This document shows positions 25,246 to 34,276 of a stretch of 64,000 nt of DNA, piece after piece. The translations under genes were made by a program, and so were the position numbers. Every line of letters starts with the position of its first letter. Positions within the stretch are counted from its first letter, which is position 1. The notes under the pieces are model-generated. The model was not told the origin of the DNA. It did not search any database and worked only from the letters and a program-made list of their open reading frames with translations. Origin of the DNA: Nostoc paludosum FACHB-159 (GTDB lineage Bacteria; Cyanobacteriota; Cyanobacteriia; Cyanobacteriales; Nostocaceae); assembly GCF_014698835.1 (NCBI RefSeq), contig NZ_JACJTU010000001.1, forward strand, positions 124,001 through 188,000. Direction: 5' to 3'.

Positions 25246-26133
25246 ATGGTCAACTTTGAAACTCAGTCCGGGGAAAATCCAATTCAGCTATCCCACGCCG
25301 AAACAGATGCTTTACTTGCAGCAGTCAGCGAGCAATTAAATCAAAATACCTTCAACCCTGACGACCAAAAAATCCTCAAGCAAATGATTGAGAGTATGGG
25401 GGACTCACGGGGGATGGTACGTTTGAGTTTTGCAGAGGCATTGGGTAAAGTTGGTAAGCCTGTAACTCCTTTATTATTGGAAACGGTGGCAAACCACCCA
25501 AATCCAGTTGTCAGGAGAGCTAGCACAAAAACTTTGACATTGATTGCTGACCCGATCGCAGTTCCCACCTTAGTGAACGCCCTCCTAAATGATGAGGATA
25601 CCGTAGTTAAAGGTTCGTCAGTGGGAGCGCTGGCTAAGATTGGTGAGGCTGCTGTACCCGCATTATTAGAAATTTTAGCTTCATCTGAATATCCAGAAAG
25701 CGCCAAAGGATATGCGGTATGGGCGTTAGCATTTATTGGAGCACAGGCAAAGGAATATCTATATCGAGAAATTAACTCTGACTCTCCAGAAGTTCGGGCC
25801 GCGGTAGTGGGAGCGATCGCTAAAATCGCTGAAGAACGCACAGAAGCTGAATCATTTCAAATCTTGATTAACGCCCTCACTGATGCATCGCCAATCGTGC
25901 GGTGTGAAGCGGCTGTAGCTTTGGGTAGCTTAGCTCATCAACCAGCGATTCCCAACCTCGTTGAGTTATTGCATCATCCCGATTGGGAAACTCGAAAAGC
26001 AGCCGCTTTGGCATTAATGAAAATTGGTGATGATGTTGCTTTAGAGCCTCTGCAAACCGCATTGATTCAAGAACAGGAAGCAGGAGTTCAAGCGGTGATT
26101 AAATTAGCAATTTCTCAACTTGAAAACAATTGA
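25246..26133 (+). CDS. HEAT-repeat protein (PBS-lyase-like / NblB-related)
   Basis: 295 residues. After a 45-residue leader, about seven HEAT-like repeats of roughly 31 residues run to the end. Examples are DSRGMVRLSFAEALGKVG, HPNPVVRRASTKTLTLIADP, DEDTVVKGSSVGALAKIG, SPEVRAAVVGAIAKIA, SPIVRCEAAVALGSLA and DWETRKAAALALMKIG. In cyanobacteria such proteins include bilin lyases (CpcE/F) and the phycobilisome-degradation factor NblB; the long uninterrupted solenoid fits the NblB-like group better, but this cannot be settled by eye. Cytosolic. Confidence 0.82.
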   Translation: MVNFETQSGENPIQLSHAETDALLAAVSEQLNQNTFNPDDQKILKQMIESMGDSRGMVRLSFAEALGKVGKPVTPLLLETVANHPNPVVRRASTKTLTLIADPIAVPTLVNALLNDEDTVVKGSSVGALAKIGEAAVPALLEILASSEYPESAKGYAVWALAFIGAQAKEYLYREINSDSPEVRAAVVGAIAKIAEERTEAESFQILINALTDASPIVRCEAAVALGSLAHQPAIPNLVELLHHPDWETRKAAALALMKIGDDVALEPLQTALIQEQEAGVQAVIKLAISQLENN

Positions 26134-26203
26134 CGCGATCGCGCTTTATCCGCATCGGATTCATGCGATCGCTGTTGATTGTAGCTAATGCCCATTTCCC
26201 CAA

Positions 26204-28111
26204 TCAATTCAACGGCTCCATAATGACTCTCAAGCCTTTGCTAGAAAGGGTTTTGAGCATTTCTTTAGCGTTATACTCACTGTCAAATACTCCTGCTTGC
26301 ATCACTTTTTGACCTTGCCAAACTGTAGGAAAAGCACCAGGAGCAAGCGATCGCACTAAATCTCCATCTTTATCTGTTACTAATGTAACCACTACCCGAT
26401 AACGTATACCGTACTGTGTCCCGGAGTTCCCTCTGTAAGACATGGTTGTAGAACTTGTTGGTACTTTTGGCAAATTGGGAGTATTGGCAACTGGCAACAT
26501 TGCTTCATTGCCCAAAGCAGTAGGCTCTAGTTTTGGTAATGACTGCTGTGTTTGATTAGCGGTGCTGGGAACTGCTGGCTGTGCTACAGAAGATGAATAC
26601 TGAGGCGCACTAAATTCAATCGTGTTCGGATCGATCTGCACATAATTAAACTGCGGTGTCTTTGGTGGTTGTGCTGGGGTGGAAGTTGCAACTTGAGCGC
26701 TAGTTGATATTTGTCTGGCTGGCAAGTTGCTAGGAGTAGGAAATCCAGCGACTTGAGATGTAGGCGGTTGTTGATTGGATATGGGTGGCGAAAGTGGAAC
26801 ACTCGCTGGTTGCAACGGTAGCAGTTGACTGTTTAATTGTGCAGGAACAAGATTATCTGTTGAAATACTGTTGCTGGTTGGGGTGTTAGTGGTTTCTGGA
26901 ACTCCTGGGGCCGAAAAAGTGATTTCCCTGGATGCTGGTATTTCTGGTGCGACATTGTTGGGCACAGGGGCGGGTTGAGAATTTTCGGTTGCTAGTGCTG
27001 TTGTACCGTTGAGATCTACATTACCAGCGATGCGATCGCTCCCCAAGTTATTGCCAGCAGCAGAAATCACCTGTTTGGCAGCGCTGGCATTAATGTCGTA
27101 GCGGCCATTATTTTGAAATTCATTACCCCCAGGTTCGGATGCATTGCCTAAATCTGGCATTGCTTGGGCGATGGCTACTAAACCATCTTCTTTACTACCT
27201 TGAATAATATTATTCCGTAAAATCGGGCGGGCATTTGCTTGGACTATTATTCCAGATCTATTATTCTGAATTTGGTTGCCTATAACTACAGGTGCAGCAT
27301 TTTGGGCAATATTGATGCCAAAGCCTGTTTCATGAAAGATATTTTCCTGCACTTGGGGGCGGGAGTTACCAGCAATTGTGATGCCATTAGCGCCATTGCC
27401 ATCGAAGTAATTTTTGCTAATGGTGGGTGCAGCATTACCACTGACGGAAATCCCATCTTGCATATTACCCGCAAAGGTATTTTCCACAACTACCGGATTG
27501 CTAGATTCAATCCATAAACCATAACCACGACGGTTTGAGTTTGTCAGGGTGACCCCAGTTAGCACTGCTTGGTTTGCCCCAACAATTGTTACATTTTGTC
27601 CGCCAAAACTGCGGCTTAGGTAATCACCACCTCCTTGAATAAGGATATCCTTGCCGCGATCGCCAGGATTTCCTTGAATAGAAACACCTGGTTTGAGCAT
27701 TAAAGGAAATACCTCTCCGGTTTCGGTGCTGTAAGTACCTGGGGAGAGCATAATTACAGTATTGGAGCTAGCTAATCGCAGCGCTTGGGTAATTGTTTTG
27801 ACAGGAGCGGATTGGCTGCCATTACCTGTACCGTCGTCTCCAGCATTGGGATTGACAAACAGCACATTCGCTTGGGAATTGTTTTTTTCACCTATAGGTG
27901 CGGAATCTGGTGTCGATGGCATCTGAGCGATGCCTTCGGCGAGCTCCGCTAACGCACTATCCACCCTTGTTAGTTTGAAAGTTAAAGTAAAAATTACAAC
28001 ATAAGAACTCAACACTAAAAGCTTTGTTGCTTCCAGAAACTTTCGCTTTCCTTGCAAAGTATTTATACTGCGGTAAGTAGAAAATAGAAAATAGGGAATC
28101 ATATTTAACAT
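26204..28111 (-). CDS. Right-handed beta-helix (DUF1565) protein with C-terminal SPOR-like domain
   Basis: 635 residues from the ATG at 28111, chosen because GGAGGAGCT lies immediately before it; the frame stays open 22 codons further upstream. A hydrophobic signal/anchor covers about 27-45. VNPNAGDDGTGNGSQSAPVKTITQAL opens the DUF1565 beta-helix, whose turns repeat N-x-I-x-x-N (PTISKNYFDGNGANGITIAGN, PQVQENIFHETGFGIN). A Pro/Thr/Gln-rich linker follows at about 350-540. The end (RVVVTLV...GVFDSEYNAKEMLKTLSSKGLRVIMEPLN) looks like a SPOR fold, which binds denuded peptidoglycan. Likely an envelope protein. Near residue 66 the stretch ALAELAEGIAQ is encoded by a dispersed repeat (27927-27955). 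Confidence 0.85.
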   Translation of the reverse strand: MLNMIPYFLFSTYRSINTLQGKRKFLEATKLLVLSSYVVIFTLTFKLTRVDSALAELAEGIAQMPSTPDSAPIGEKNNSQANVLFVNPNAGDDGTGNGSQSAPVKTITQALRLASSNTVIMLSPGTYSTETGEVFPLMLKPGVSIQGNPGDRGKDILIQGGGDYLSRSFGGQNVTIVGANQAVLTGVTLTNSNRRGYGLWIESSNPVVVENTFAGNMQDGISVSGNAAPTISKNYFDGNGANGITIAGNSRPQVQENIFHETGFGINIAQNAAPVVIGNQIQNNRSGIIVQANARPILRNNIIQGSKEDGLVAIAQAMPDLGNASEPGGNEFQNNGRYDINASAAKQVISAAGNNLGSDRIAGNVDLNGTTALATENSQPAPVPNNVAPEIPASREITFSAPGVPETTNTPTSNSISTDNLVPAQLNSQLLPLQPASVPLSPPISNQQPPTSQVAGFPTPSNLPARQISTSAQVATSTPAQPPKTPQFNYVQIDPNTIEFSAPQYSSSVAQPAVPSTANQTQQSLPKLEPTALGNEAMLPVANTPNLPKVPTSSTTMSYRGNSGTQYGIRYRVVVTLVTDKDGDLVRSLAPGAFPTVWQGQKVMQAGVFDSEYNAKEMLKTLSSKGLRVIMEPLN

Positions 28112-29363
28112 AGCTCCTCCAAAGTATGAATAAATTCTTATACTCTTAGACACCACTATGCCGATAATATTACCCACATATTGGTCTCTTGGCGACTAAT
28201 AAAACAAGGAATTGAGAATTTGGCATAGGGAGTGTGGGAGGTGTGGAAAGAGTGGAGAGATGGTAAGCTTTTTCATCGGGACTGCCTTCTGCCTTCTGAC
28301 TTCTGCCTTCTTCAAAATCTCCTGACACTCAGCCCTCAGTTCAGACATAAGTTAATCGCCTCTTTACCGACTCCCTGTATTTCTTGAAGCGTCGGCTCGA
28401 CTGCAATGCGTAAAAATTCACGAATCAGAAATCGGAATCGAGTTTCAGTTTGGAAAGTCAAGCGTGCTATGAGTTATTAATTTTTTAAATCTATTAAACT
28501 TGGGTATGAAAGTCTTCTTTCTTTACCAAGAAGGAGAAAAGGGAAAGGGTAAGGGAAGAAGAAAAAACTTTTCACTGCAAGGTATAAAGCCCTTGTTTTT
28601 AAATATGGAGAACAAAAAAGAAGATTGAGGAGATACATAGTGCGATAAAAATTGCCGACTCCATGCCTTGAAACCCCTGTTTTTAAATTGCTGGTTCCTT
28701 TCCCCTTTCCCCCTCTTTTTCATCAATTTTGTATTTTAAATTATGAATCTTGATTGCAATAATTATTCATAATCTGCAAATTCTCAACAAAAATCCCCCG
28801 AAGGATCGGGGGCTAAAGTCAGAAGATAATATTAAACCTAATAGTTGCAATGCTAGCCCTTACGTCGGTTGCGAAAACCTTTCAAAAGTCAGAATCTTGT
28901 TTAAATAAAGATTGTGATAAATAATACAAATTAATGCAGCAATAACTGTTAACCCTTTTGATTTTTGTCTTGTAGTCGTTCATTGTAAATTTATTGTAAA
29001 AAGGTTTAGCAAATTGCAGAGCAAACCCATCTAAATATTGAAGATTAAGATGCGTTTCTTTGGGTGAGACATTCACGGGAAAATAAGTAATGGGATATGA
29101 GTAGTTGGATATTTTGATTTAGAAGCTCTTGGGCTATTGCTTGTGCTGAGTGCGGATTTGCTGTTGTATCCGCTATTGCCAGTTCTTTGTCAGCCTGTAG
29201 TCTACCGTAAAATACTTGACTAAGCTTAGTGCTAAACTGTAGCCTCAAACTACCCCGATCGCTGCCTATGGGAACATGGGATAATTTAAAATAACCCTTA
29301 TTTCTACGTCTTTTTGCGTAGATTTAGTCAAAATTGAGTCAAAAAAAGTAAATTAATTAACTT
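28112..29363. other. 1.25-kb region with repeats and no convincing gene
   Basis: Low-complexity tracts: gccttctgccttctgacttctgcc (about 28285-28312), aaggagaaaagggaaaggg (28529-28547) facing cctttcccctttccccctc (28696-28714), an imperfect inverted pair. ATCCCCCGAAGGATCGGGGG (28794-28812) folds into a G/C-rich hairpin. TCTACG/CGTAGA (29312-29331) is a small stem upstream of thiE. A 67-codon minus-strand frame at 29045-29248 starts only with TTG and has no ribosome-binding site; it reads like protein (NPHSAQAIAQELLNQNIQLL) and could be a decayed or real small gene. Confidence 0.45.
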
Positions 29364-30488
29364 ATGGTTACTAGGACATATGATAATTCACATTTCGATG
29401 AAAGTACTAACGGGGTTGTGGTAATGGTCGAGCCATACAGCCAAAAACAACAAATACAGCAAGTTGTTTACCGGATTTTAGACGCTAATTTAGACCGCGC
29501 TCGTGAAGGCTTGCGAATTATTGAGGAATGGTGCCGCTTTGGGTTGAATAATGCCCAGTTGGCTCTTGAATGTAAGCGCTTGCGACAAGAAGTGGCCAAA
29601 TGGCATACCCCGGAATTGCGGGCGGCGCGAGATACACCAGGCGATCCTGGGACTGAGTTAACCCATCCTCAGGAGGAAGAACGAGCTAGTATAAAATCGG
29701 TGTTGCAGGCTAACTTTTGTCGGATAGAAGAAGCGTTGCGAGTGCTGGAAGAATATGGCAAGCTTTACCACCAAAGTATGGCGAAAGCTTGTAAGCAAAT
29801 GCGTTATCAAGTATACACCCTAGAAAGTAATTTAATGGGTTATCAGCGCCATCAATTGTTATGGCGATCGCGTCTGTATCTTGTTACTTCCCCTAGTGAC
29901 AATTTATTGACTACTGTGGAAGCTGCACTCAAAGGTGGATTAACCCTCGTACAGTACCGTGAGAAAACCGCTGATGATTCTTTGCGTCTAGAACAAGCCA
30001 GGAAACTACGGCAGTTATGCCACATTTACGGGGCTTTGTTTATCGTTAACGATCGCGTAGATTTAGCTTTAGCCGTCGATGCCGATGGAGTGCATCTAGG
30101 ACAAAAAGATATGTCTATCAGCGTTGCTCGGCAACTACTCGGTTCCCAGCGCATCATCGGTCTATCAACCACAAATGCAGAAGAAATGCAACGTGCAATT
30201 GCTGAAGGCGTAGATTACATTGGCGTGGGGCCAGTTTATGAAACTCCCACGAAAGTGGGTAAGGCAGCAACAGGCTTAGAATATGTCAGCCATGCAGCGA
30301 AAAATTGTTCAATTCCCTGGTTTGCCATTGGGGGAATAGATGCAAATAATATTAATGATGTCATTGATGCAGGAGCTGAACGCGTCGCAGTAGTGCGATC
30401 GCTCATGCAAGCCGAACAGCCTACCCTAGTAACCCAATATTTGCTTTCCCAACTCAATCGTATTAAACCAGAAGTCATTAGTAATTAG
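29364..30488 (+). CDS. thiE: Thiamine-phosphate synthase with N-terminal ThiD2-like domain
   Basis: 374 residues from the first ATG; Met21 (29424) is an alternative start close to the conserved region. The N-terminal half (about 34-150, RILDANLDRAREGLRIIEEWCRF...NFCRIEEALRVLEEYGKLY) is the helical ThiD2-like domain fused to ThiE in cyanobacteria. The C-terminal half is the TIM-barrel TMP synthase: LTLVQYREK, LFIVNDRVDLALAVDADGVHLGQKDM, IIGLSTTNAEE, YIGVGPVYETPTK and FAIGGI. It couples HMP-PP with the thiazole phosphate. thiS lies 80 bp downstream, as is usual in this group. Confidence 0.95.
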   Translation: MVTRTYDNSHFDESTNGVVVMVEPYSQKQQIQQVVYRILDANLDRAREGLRIIEEWCRFGLNNAQLALECKRLRQEVAKWHTPELRAARDTPGDPGTELTHPQEEERASIKSVLQANFCRIEEALRVLEEYGKLYHQSMAKACKQMRYQVYTLESNLMGYQRHQLLWRSRLYLVTSPSDNLLTTVEAALKGGLTLVQYREKTADDSLRLEQARKLRQLCHIYGALFIVNDRVDLALAVDADGVHLGQKDMSISVARQLLGSQRIIGLSTTNAEEMQRAIAEGVDYIGVGPVYETPTKVGKAATGLEYVSHAAKNCSIPWFAIGGIDANNINDVIDAGAERVAVVRSLMQAEQPTLVTQYLLSQLNRIKPEVISN

Positions 30489-30507
30489 TCATTAGTCAAT
30501 AACCAAT

Positions 30508-30550
30508 GCCCCATGCCCCATGCCCAATGCCCCATGCCCCATGCCCAATT
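30508..30550. repeat. Tandem ATGCCCC/ATGCCCA heptamers between thiE and thiS
   Basis: About six heptamers of ATGCCC(C/A) in one orientation. They are in frame with and upstream of the thiS ATG, so the thiS reading frame can be extended through them (MPNAPCPMPN...), but that part is repeat, not protein. Confidence 0.75.
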
Positions 30551-30567
30551 CCCCACTCCCCAAATTT

Positions 30568-30780
30568 ATGTCTAATGAGATTACGGTTCAGATAAATGGT
30601 GAAAGCCGTAGCTGTTTATCTGAAACCTTTTTACCTGATTTACTGCAACAGTTAGGTTTCAATCCCCGTTTAGTGGCGGTGGAGTATAACGGCGAAATTT
30701 TACACCGTCAGTTTTGGGCAGAAACAAAAGTCCGATCGGGCGATCGCTTAGAAGTGGTTACTATTGTTGGTGGTGGTTAA
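30568..30780 (+). CDS. thiS: Sulfur carrier protein ThiS
   Basis: 70 residues from the ATG at 30568; the 16 codons upstream come from the heptamer repeat. It has the ubiquitin-like fold of ThiS/MoaD: TVQINGESRSC, then LPDLLQQLGFNPRLVAVEYNGEILHR, and the GDRLEVVTIVGGG tail whose terminal Gly-Gly is adenylated and thiocarboxylated. It supplies sulfur for the thiazole of thiamine. Its TAA overlaps by bases the TAA of the convergent beta-lactamase gene. Confidence 0.93.
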   Translation: MSNEITVQINGESRSCLSETFLPDLLQQLGFNPRLVAVEYNGEILHRQFWAETKVRSGDRLEVVTIVGGG

Positions 30781-31688
30781 TTAGTTTCAGTCAGTAAACC
30801 CAGATCTTTGAGGCTGCGTCGTGTAATCTCGATCCGGGCAGGTGCATCTTCTGATTTATACATATCAAGGGTTGTTGCGAAATAGTAAACGTTTTTGTTT
30901 TGTTCTAAATAACCCACAAACCAACCAATATTTGGTTTGGAACTCGTTAACCATCCTGTTTTTCCCCGCAATGTGTAGTCTGGAGTTTGTTCGCGGATCG
31001 CGATGTCTTTGACAAGATTCATTGTTCGTTGGGAGAAAGGCAAATCTCCTTGATATAACTGTTGCAAAAACTTAATTTGCTGTTGGGGTGTAATTTTCAA
31101 TGGCCCTTGCAGCCAAAAGCGATCTATGTCTGCGGCGGTGCCGATTTGACGATTACCGTAGCCTACTTTATTAATAAATTGCTGCATCTTTTCATATCCG
31201 ATTCTACGTGCCAATACTTGATAGAACCAAACAGTTGAATCTTTAAAAGCTTGACGCAAATTTGTATCATGATTCCAAGCATCAATTTCTCGCCTAATTC
31301 CATCCCAAGTGAGAACCGCCACATCATCAGGAATGACACCTGTTTCTAGGGCCACCAGAGAGTTAAAAATTTTGAATGTGGAAGCTGGAGGAACAGCAGT
31401 TGCATTACGTTGAGAATTGTATTCATAAGTGCGCTTGTTGTTGGAGTCGTAAATCAAGATTGACCCTTCACGTCCAAATTCTTGAAAGTGTCGCCCGAAA
31501 TTTGACTTTTTCACATTCACCATTGCTGGAGATTTAGATGGGGTTGCAGCTGGTTGAGCCTGAGCGTACATTCTCCCAAAATTCATTACACTGAATACAG
31601 CAAAACATCCAATAACTGTGAAAATAAGAAATTGTTTTCGCTGAGTTAATCGAACAAATTGGGATATGGTAGATAAAATATTTTTCAT
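30777..31688 (-). CDS. Class D (OXA-type) beta-lactamase homologue
   Basis: 303 residues. A membrane-spanning leader (about 19-43) is followed by the serine hydrolase domain. All class D motifs are present in order: S103-T-F-K106, S151-T-V153 with W154 next to it, Y177-G-N179 and K243-T-G245, then WFVGYLE. Class D enzymes need the carbamylated lysine of STFK, which is here. The uncleaved-looking leader suggests membrane anchoring. It may hydrolyse beta-lactams or be a related penicillin-recognising protein; motif completeness favours an active enzyme. It ends tail-to-tail with thiS with a 4-bp overlap. Confidence 0.88.
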   Translation of the reverse strand: MKNILSTISQFVRLTQRKQFLIFTVIGCFAVFSVMNFGRMYAQAQPAATPSKSPAMVNVKKSNFGRHFQEFGREGSILIYDSNNKRTYEYNSQRNATAVPPASTFKIFNSLVALETGVIPDDVAVLTWDGIRREIDAWNHDTNLRQAFKDSTVWFYQVLARRIGYEKMQQFINKVGYGNRQIGTAADIDRFWLQGPLKITPQQQIKFLQQLYQGDLPFSQRTMNLVKDIAIREQTPDYTLRGKTGWLTSSKPNIGWFVGYLEQNKNVYYFATTLDMYKSEDAPARIEITRRSLKDLGLLTETN

Positions 31689-31805
31689 TGCAAATTAATT
31701 AAATCACAAGCGTCATTCTACACTGCCATTTTGCTGAATTCTGGAAATATTTGTTCTACTATTAACAAAAATTTGGCAATACCTAAATCTATAGGAACAC
31801 ATAAA

Positions 31806-31910
31806 TATAAAGTAGGGTGTGTTGTCGCGTAGCGCAACGCACCTTTATTGACGTGGGTTAGCCAACTAACACAATAGTAGGGACGTACAGATGTACACCC
31901 CTACTCAACT
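31806..31910. repeat. Dispersed hairpin repeats (gtagggtg...gcgttg... type)
   Basis: tagggtgtgttg-tcgcgtag-cgcaacgcacc (about 31814-31844) is the widespread Nostocales gtagggtgcgtt element, imperfectly palindromic. A second element gtagggacgtacagatgtacacccctac follows at about 31877-31904. Both lie in the 243-bp gap between the beta-lactamase and glycosyltransferase genes. Confidence 0.6.
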
Positions 31911-31931
31911 TTGATTTCACAAAATCGTGTT

Positions 31932-33146
31932 TTATGTCTCTGATTTGTACAGCGAACGATGAAGGGTTCTACGATTAGCTAATTCTTTACCTTTGCGGCC
32001 AAGTTGTTCGCGTAGCTGTTGGTTTTTGCACAACCTATTAAAAGCTTGAAAAACCTCATAACCAGAATTAGGATTCACGAGAATGCCATTTTCCTCGTGT
32101 TTAACTGTGTCTAAAACGCTACCTACACGAGGAGCAATTACAGGTTTACCGAAGTAACTTGCTTCTAAATAAACAATACCAAAACCTTCTACATTATTAT
32201 GTTTTGTATCTAATAAACCCAGCATGGCAAATATGTCACAGGCTGCATAATAACCAGCTAATTCGTTCTCTGGTACATATCCAGCAAAGTGTACCCGTTT
32301 ATTTACGCGCAAGCGATGTGCGAGAGATTTTAGTTCTAATTCACAAGGGCCTTGACCGCAAATTATGTAGTGGACATCCACGCCAAAAGTTAGCAATAGT
32401 GGAATGTTATCAATTACGGTCTCAAAGCTTTTATGTTTTACTAACCTTCCTACCGAGAGAATAACTATTGCTGTTTCGGGAATGTTGTAACTTTGACGCA
32501 CGCGCACGCGTAAATCATCCAGACTAGCTGAAGTTGTTGCATGGCCGAATTTTTCTGGTCTGATTACTGGGTTGATAACATAGGTTGGTGTATCTAACCG
32601 CAAAGCACTTCTGAGATAGTTTTGTGTATAAGAACTGTTACAAACAATGCCTTCAGCTCTATGAAGTGTTAATTTAAATAGCGATCGCCACACTGGATTA
32701 TGTAACGGAACCACAAGATCGTTGCCATGCAGATAGATAAAAAAGCGAATCGGTAAGAAATAGCTCAATAGCAACAGTGAAGGAAAATCATAGCCGTGGC
32801 CCCACTCAATATAGCGGTAGTGATAGCGAAAATACAGTCTAATTGCTAGCACAAATGAGCAGACAATATTCGCCAAAGGCTTGAGAAAATTTGCTAAACA
32901 GCTGCTATGCCAGTATTTAGGATAAAACCAACGATATATAGGAAACTGTTGATTTTCGTCAAATACTTTATCTCCTGAGCAACCAGCAGTCAACACAATC
33001 ACTCGTTCTGGATCTTGCAGACAGCGATTGTAGATATATTCCCCAATGACAGCTTGTTTCGGTAGGAAGAACCGGGATATAACCAGAATATCTGGATGTG
33101 CAGTTTCGTCTCTAATTTTGGCTGTGAGTTGAGAAATATGTTCCAT
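31932..33146 (-). CDS. Glycosyltransferase family 4
   Basis: 404 residues from the ATG at 33146 (a TTG two codons upstream is in frame). GT-B fold. The N-terminal acceptor half is rich in aromatic residues (FLPKQAVIGEYIYNRCL, YIEWGHGYDFPSLLLLSYF). The C-terminal donor half has ILSVGRLVKHKSFETVID, YIICGQGPCELELKSLAHRL, VHFAGYVPENELAGYYAACDIF and the E-x7-E motif in EGFGIVYLE. The protein stops soon after the last helix (GKELANRRTL). Likely adds a sugar to a surface polysaccharide or lipid; donor unknown. No linked polysaccharide genes are nearby. Confidence 0.88.
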   Translation of the reverse strand: MEHISQLTAKIRDETAHPDILVISRFFLPKQAVIGEYIYNRCLQDPERVIVLTAGCSGDKVFDENQQFPIYRWFYPKYWHSSCLANFLKPLANIVCSFVLAIRLYFRYHYRYIEWGHGYDFPSLLLLSYFLPIRFFIYLHGNDLVVPLHNPVWRSLFKLTLHRAEGIVCNSSYTQNYLRSALRLDTPTYVINPVIRPEKFGHATTSASLDDLRVRVRQSYNIPETAIVILSVGRLVKHKSFETVIDNIPLLLTFGVDVHYIICGQGPCELELKSLAHRLRVNKRVHFAGYVPENELAGYYAACDIFAMLGLLDTKHNNVEGFGIVYLEASYFGKPVIAPRVGSVLDTVKHEENGILVNPNSGYEVFQAFNRLCKNQQLREQLGRKGKELANRRTLHRSLYKSET

Positions 33147-33152
33147 AATCAA

Positions 33153-34276
33153 CTTGAGAACTCGATTTTTAAATATTTTTTGTATTTATTTACAATTGAG
33201 ATGATTTTCCAAACCAGGATAATTATTGTTTGTTCTTTCGACGAATGCAGTAGATAAATTCTAAGCTGATTTGAGAACATTAGCCAGTAATATCAGTTTT
33301 GATTTATGTATATTTGATTTCATTTGGTAAATTTCTCATGACTTGAGAATTTTTGTGCTTCTTCAACAATAGATATAAAGCTATCACTTGCAGCTAAATC
33401 GCTCGACGAGCAAACGTGGCGAAAATTTTGAAATTTAGCTACATTCAACAGAATATCTGAAATAGTCTCCACAGTTGTGCCAGAATGCCAAGATGTCTAT
33501 TAGACCTGCCTTGAAAATAGGGACTGGGGACTGGTGACTAGGAAAGAAATATTTTCATTCCTTCGTTGTGAATTGTGTTCATGGAGTCTCTTGCAAAAAA
33601 CACTTTTGCACTCTTGTGGGAAAAGGGATACATGTTAAAGGGGAAAGGAAAATACCAAACCTTTCCCCCTTTCCCTTTTCCCGACTTCTGCAAGATGTCT
33701 ATTGTTTGGAGAATAGGGCGTACAGACAAGGGTTAACCTTTATTTGTAGGGAGTGCAGCTAAAGAGATTTTGATATCATTGGTGTGTAATTTTTTACAAA
33801 ATTTTTGAGATTACAAGAAAATAATTAGCGCCAACTATTAAAAAAATAAGTCAAAATAATTACTAAAATTTCAAATCATCTGTATAATTCAAAACTGTAG
33901 TCAGAAAGTGCTAGTGGAATCCTAAATAATTTGTTAAATCTTGCTAGAAGCTGTTGACAGTCAACACTCACCACTGATATTTTTCACAATTCCAATTAGG
34001 ATTACTCAATTACTCGTAGGCGTAGCCCGTCGTAGACATCGCCAATTTCTCTAATCGCGAACATATCCTTAGGTACGGTTCCCCTGTAGAGAAATCCCCC
34101 CAACGATCGCTGCCTACCCAAGATGGGACGCGGTAAAGTGAATGTGTAGCTTAATAAAAGTAAATGCTACAAATTGCAAAGGTTGTTACGGGCTGGCATT
34201 AGTCACACACCACAAGAAGAATCCCAAGAACATAGGGAAAAATCATAAAAAATTCCGTTTTTGAAGCGATTGTATT
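33153..34276. other. 1.1-kb intergenic region with a MITE-like element
   Basis: Mostly AT-rich non-coding DNA. It contains the MITE-like element at 33584-33704, a perfect 15-bp palindrome TGTTGAC-A-GTCAACA (33952-33966), and a gtaggcgtagcccgtcgtagacatcgcc module (about 34016-34043) of the same family as the sequence inside the DCC gene at 42524. Frames around 33540-33760 lie inside the repeat and are not genes. Confidence 0.5.
33584..33704. repeat. MITE-like repeat, copy A
   Basis: The core aaaataccaaacctttccccc with flanking gggaaaagg/cccttttcccg, ending in gacttctgcaagatgtctat, closely matches 48541-48635. The ends are inverted versions of each other (gtctcttgca.. / ..tgcaagatgtc), as in small non-autonomous elements. 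No transposase is nearby. Confidence 0.6.

Noticed and set aside
28882-29076. 64-codon minus-strand frame
   Set aside because: AT-rich, no ribosome-binding site, no family, and overlaps another doubtful frame.
29045-29248. 67-codon minus-strand frame with TTG start
   Set aside because: No ribosome-binding site, rare start codon, no recognised family. It is kept only as a note in the gap entry.
29249-29363. TPP riboswitch upstream of thiE
   Set aside because: The CUGAGA core was not found. The leader is short, with only one small stem. Cyanobacterial TPP switches are usually before thiC.
33538-33762. Two opposite frames of about 64 codons
   Set aside because: Both lie inside the MITE-like repeat and have no protein features.
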